Shown piece by piece: positions 6,762 to 8,189 of a stretch of 8,189 nt of DNA (position 1 is its first letter; each line of letters starts with the position of its first letter). This DNA is from an uncultured Akkermansia sp. (lineage in GTDB: Bacteria; Verrucomicrobiota; Verrucomicrobiia; Verrucomicrobiales; Akkermansiaceae). Position numbers and translations under genes: made by a program. The notes beneath the pieces were generated by a model. The model searched no databases. It saw only the letters and a program-made list of their open reading frames with translations, and was not told where the DNA came from. Location: contig CANPXA010000071.1 in NCBI GenBank assembly GCA_947585525.1, positions 1 to 8,189 on the forward strand, in the 5' to 3' direction.

Positions 6762-6790
6762 ACTCTACCACAAAATCTTCCTCCACGCAA
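6762..6790 (-). promoter_or_regulatory. Possible promoter of the sigma gene
   Basis: On the minus strand, TTGCGT (6785-6790) and TAGAGT (6762-6767) are separated by 17 bases. Both are weak matches (three and four of six), so the spacing is the main support. The motif shared with the transporter promoter region (6792-6811) lies immediately upstream. Confidence 0.3.
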
Positions 6791-6848
6791 GCACATCCAT
6801 CCCAAGAAAAACGCGCTTTCAACAGGCGGTCATCGGTGAGTGATATAA

Positions 6849-7101
6849 CATAACTCATTGGTTATGTACGATGGACGGGGGCACCGGAGGTGCCTATTTA
6901 CGATTTACGATTTACGATTTCAGGGAATTCGCACGCAAAGCGCGTTCCAGCAGAGCGAAGGCGCAGCGGAATTTTGAAAATAATGCTGGTTATTGGCTAG
7001 AAAGCGTCCGGAGTTACGCCATGCCATCTTGACTCACCGCCGCCCCATCGGCTCTTGCTTCGGAGTCGCCTCACGACTCCTCATCCCGTTGGGACAAAAG
7101 C
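6849..7101 (-). repeat. Right arm of long inverted repeat, containing modular element
   Basis: Inverted partner of 616-971. From left to right it holds CATAAC...GTTATG (6849-6864), hairpin GGCACC-GGA-GGTGCC (6880-6894), three heptads (6900-6920, one more than the partner), the palindromic AATTC segment (about 6925-6976), GCTAGAAAG (6996-7004), the GGAGTCG/CGACTCC stem (7062-7068/7074-7080) and half of a CAAAAGC hairpin. It lacks the 110-bp duplication of the left arm. The hairpin side faces the sigma gene. Confidence 0.88.
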
Positions 7102-7151
7102 GCAGCTTTTGCCCGCAGGGCGCTGAGGTAGTGCGGTACCGAAGCGTCAAT
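7092..7151 (+). repeat. Direct copy of 434-493 carrying the double hairpin
   Basis: These 60 bases match 434-493 in the same orientation with four differences. They include CAAAAGC-GCA-GCTTTTG (7095-7111), CCC-GCA-GGG (7112-7120) and CCGAAGCGTCAAT. The sequence on the left of the hairpin instead matches the left arm in inverted orientation, so orientation switches inside the palindrome. Confidence 0.8.
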
Positions 7152-7307
7152 TTACGATTCCGCGCCGTTGGTGCAATGACCCGTCTTCTCGTTTTGTTAA
7201 CCTTCTCCTCATACGATTCATCTCTTGTTGGTGATTGTTCCTAACGTTAGTCCTCCTCTATTTTGTTGATCCTGTTTCTATTGAATTCCATGATGAGCTG
7301 CTTATCG
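7152..7307. other. Gene-free AT-rich stretch
   Basis: No gene is supported here. The only structure I see is a perfect 10-bp palindrome CTAACGTTAG (7241-7250). The first bases (CGATTCCGCGCCGTTGG) echo the palindromic module of the modular repeat family. Composition becomes clearly more AT-rich from about 7180 onward. Confidence 0.5.
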
Positions 7308-7474
7308 CTTTTCGAAAGAGATACACAGTCTAACTTTCTGCAAATCATTCGTGTCTAATAAATTAAAGATTTTTTCGTTAGAGGAAAACAAATTTCACTT
7401 TTTTTATTCCGTCGCCCTTTTTCTTATTCTGCCGAGTACTCAGACAGTGCAGGCTGTGTATCTCTTTCGAAAAG
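7308..7474. repeat. Perfect 21-bp inverted repeat around 125 bp
   Basis: The left arm (7308-7328) runs from CTTTTCGAAAG to ATACACAG; the right arm (7454-7474) is its exact reverse complement, starting CTGTGTAT and ending CGAAAAG. The 125 bp between are AT-rich and hold no convincing ORF. Further inverted pairs lie just to the right: TATTCGAG (7508-7515) with CTCGAATA (7569-7576), and a run of A/G around 7529-7548 that complements the C/T run near 7398-7427. No target-site duplication is evident. Candidates are an invertible regulatory switch, a small non-autonomous element or an RNA stem; undecided. Confidence 0.7.
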
Positions 7475-7582
7475 AAATACGCACGGCATGAATATCTTAA
7501 CACGTTGTATTCGAGTGACATCATCGAGAAAAAAGGGCAAAAAAAGTAAGGTCGCTCCGGAAGTAAGACTCGAATAAATCGC

Positions 7583-7611
7583 TTGGCTTTTCTTCGAAGT
7601 GCTGTTATCAT
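7583..7611 (+). promoter_or_regulatory. Likely promoter of the surface protein gene
   Basis: TTGGCT (7583-7588) and TATCAT (7606-7611) are separated by 17 bases and match consensus at four and five of six positions. The predicted leader of about 80 bases begins with a small stem GAGGA/TCCTC (7615-7619/7627-7631). No Shine-Dalgarno sequence precedes the ATG at 7698. Confidence 0.45.
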
Positions 7612-7697
7612 GCTGAGGAGCTCTGTTCCTCGAAAACGGGTAAACCGAGCGAGCAAAGATTCCACAATACACTTTACTCACCTATTTTCAACCAGCC

Positions 7698-8126
7698 ATG
7701 AAACTCCACCTCCCTCTTTCTCTCCGCACAGCTCTGTTAGCAGTGATGCTTTGTCTTCCGGTTGCGCAAGCCGCCAATGTCGTGAAACAGGATGGAAAAG
7801 ACATACAAATTACGGAGCTTAAGGATAGCGAGGATGGCTCGGTAGAAATCACTTGGGAGTCATCGCGGACGTTTCTGGGTCAAAAGTTAGATGGAGACGT
7901 GACGATCACGGTGAGCGGTACCGGTATTATATCATTGGGGCGTGGTCAATTGGGGAACAAAGATGGCAACATCGCCATTAACGTGCGCGACGGAGGTCGT
8001 TTTACTCTGGCGTTGGGTGACATAGCATACGGCGGAGGCAACGCGACCATTAACGTAGGAACGGGAGGAACCTTGGAATACACTTTCGGTACAATTGCAT
8101 ACAACAATATACAGGGGGGGGTATAA
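7698..8126 (+). CDS. Secreted beta-helix-like surface protein, 5' part, frame broken at a G run
   Basis: The 142 residues visible in this frame start with a clear Sec signal peptide: K2, a hydrophobic core (about 11-22) and a VAQA-A cleavage site near 25-26. Then come 24-residue repeats at 67-90, 91-114 and 115 onward, each built as an alternating hydrophobic strand, D/G-G-G turn and second strand (for example INVRDGGRFTLAL, then INVGTGGTLEYTF). This is typical of parallel beta-helix passengers of autotransporter-like or adhesin-like surface proteins. The frame stops at 8124-8126 directly after eight Gs (8114-8121). Adding one G would continue the repeat pattern to the window edge, so the real product is probably much longer. 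No SD is seen before the ATG; the start is chosen from the signal peptide. Whether this is a switched-off variable gene, a pseudogene or a sequence error is open. The molecular role is unknown beyond probable surface exposure. Confidence 0.75.
   Translation: MKLHLPLSLRTALLAVMLCLPVAQAANVVKQDGKDIQITELKDSEDGSVEITWESSRTFLGQKLDGDVTITVSGTGIISLGRGQLGNKDGNIAINVRDGGRFTLALGDIAYGGGNATINVGTGGTLEYTFGTIAYNNIQGGV
8114..8121 (+). repeat. G8 homopolymer inside coding sequence
   Basis: Eight consecutive Gs begin with the last base of CAG and run into GTA-TAA. This is the point where the reading frame of the beta-helix protein is lost. Runs of this kind are known slippage sites in surface-protein genes of other bacteria. 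Confidence 0.9.
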
Positions 8127-8189
8127 AGCCCGTGCAAATTGTGCTGGATGGAGGACGCCTTGAATGCCAGAGCGGGCTTTTGGCCCACG
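8123..8189 (+). CDS. Continuation of the surface protein in the shifted frame (partial)
   Basis: Read from 8123 the sequence encodes IKPVQIVLDGGRLECQSGLL and then AH, open to the window end. QIVLDGGRLE aligns with INVRDGGRFT and INVGTGGTLE of the preceding repeats, so this is the next repeat unit of the same protein. It would join to the upstream part with nine Gs, or by a -1 slip on the G run. Confidence 0.65.
   Translation, partial: MKPVQIVLDGGRLECQSGLLAH

Noticed and set aside
616..7101. Composite transposon ends
   Set aside because: There is no transposase or integrase between the arms, no target-site duplication that I can see, and the arms are themselves mosaics of dispersed repeats.
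7378..7681. Two minus-strand frames of 85-95 codons upstream of the surface gene
   Set aside because: They overlap each other in different frames, are rich in Phe, Arg and Ser from AT-rich DNA, and have no domain or convincing start.

Overview
The window looks like chromosomal DNA of a Verrucomicrobiota-type bacterium, probably a gut or animal-associated lineage. This is a moderate-confidence call. It rests on the style of the ECF-like sigma factor and of the signal-peptide-bearing, beta-helix-type surface protein at the right edge, and on the repeat-rich intergenic DNA. No rRNA, tRNA, transposase, integrase or CRISPR array is visible.

Layout. Positions 1-1056 carry no convincing gene: there is a repeat element (29-133), a diverged repeat (165-356), a block dense in small hairpins (about 390-800) and another repeat element (823-954). 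An EamA-type membrane transporter follows on the plus strand (1104-2039), with a good sigma-70-like promoter. It converges on a minus-strand AAA_14/DUF4143 ATPase (2176-3459), whose promoter is abutted by four direct repeats of about 23 bp (3509-3601). After another repeat-filled gap comes formate-tetrahydrofolate ligase (fhs, minus, 3893-5530), a second repeat cluster (5604-6064) and an ECF-like sigma factor gene (minus, 6081-6752). Next are the right arm of a long inverted repeat (6849-7101) and an AT-rich region with a perfect 21-bp inverted repeat (7308-7474). The 5' part of a secreted, repetitive surface protein gene (7698 onward) closes the window; its frame breaks at a run of eight Gs.

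The most distinctive content is intergenic. A modular repeat family occurs seven times. Its modules are a palindromic AAAATTC..GAATTTT structure, a heptanucleotide array of AAATCGT and/or AATTCGT, and a hairpin (GGCACC-TCC-GGTGCC or the longer GCAAACGCATTT type). The hairpin side always faces a gene while the heptads point away, so fhs and the sigma gene are each bracketed by inverted copies. Two arms (616-971 and 6849-7101) are about 96% identical by hand alignment and inverted, so recombination between them could flip about 5.9 kb.

The four complete genes do not form one pathway: the transporter, ATPase, C1 enzyme and sigma factor look like independent transcription units separated by repeats. 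The surface protein has two possible switching features: the G8 tract inside the coding region and the 21-bp inverted repeat upstream. This makes it a candidate phase-variable locus, though assembly error at the G run must be excluded.
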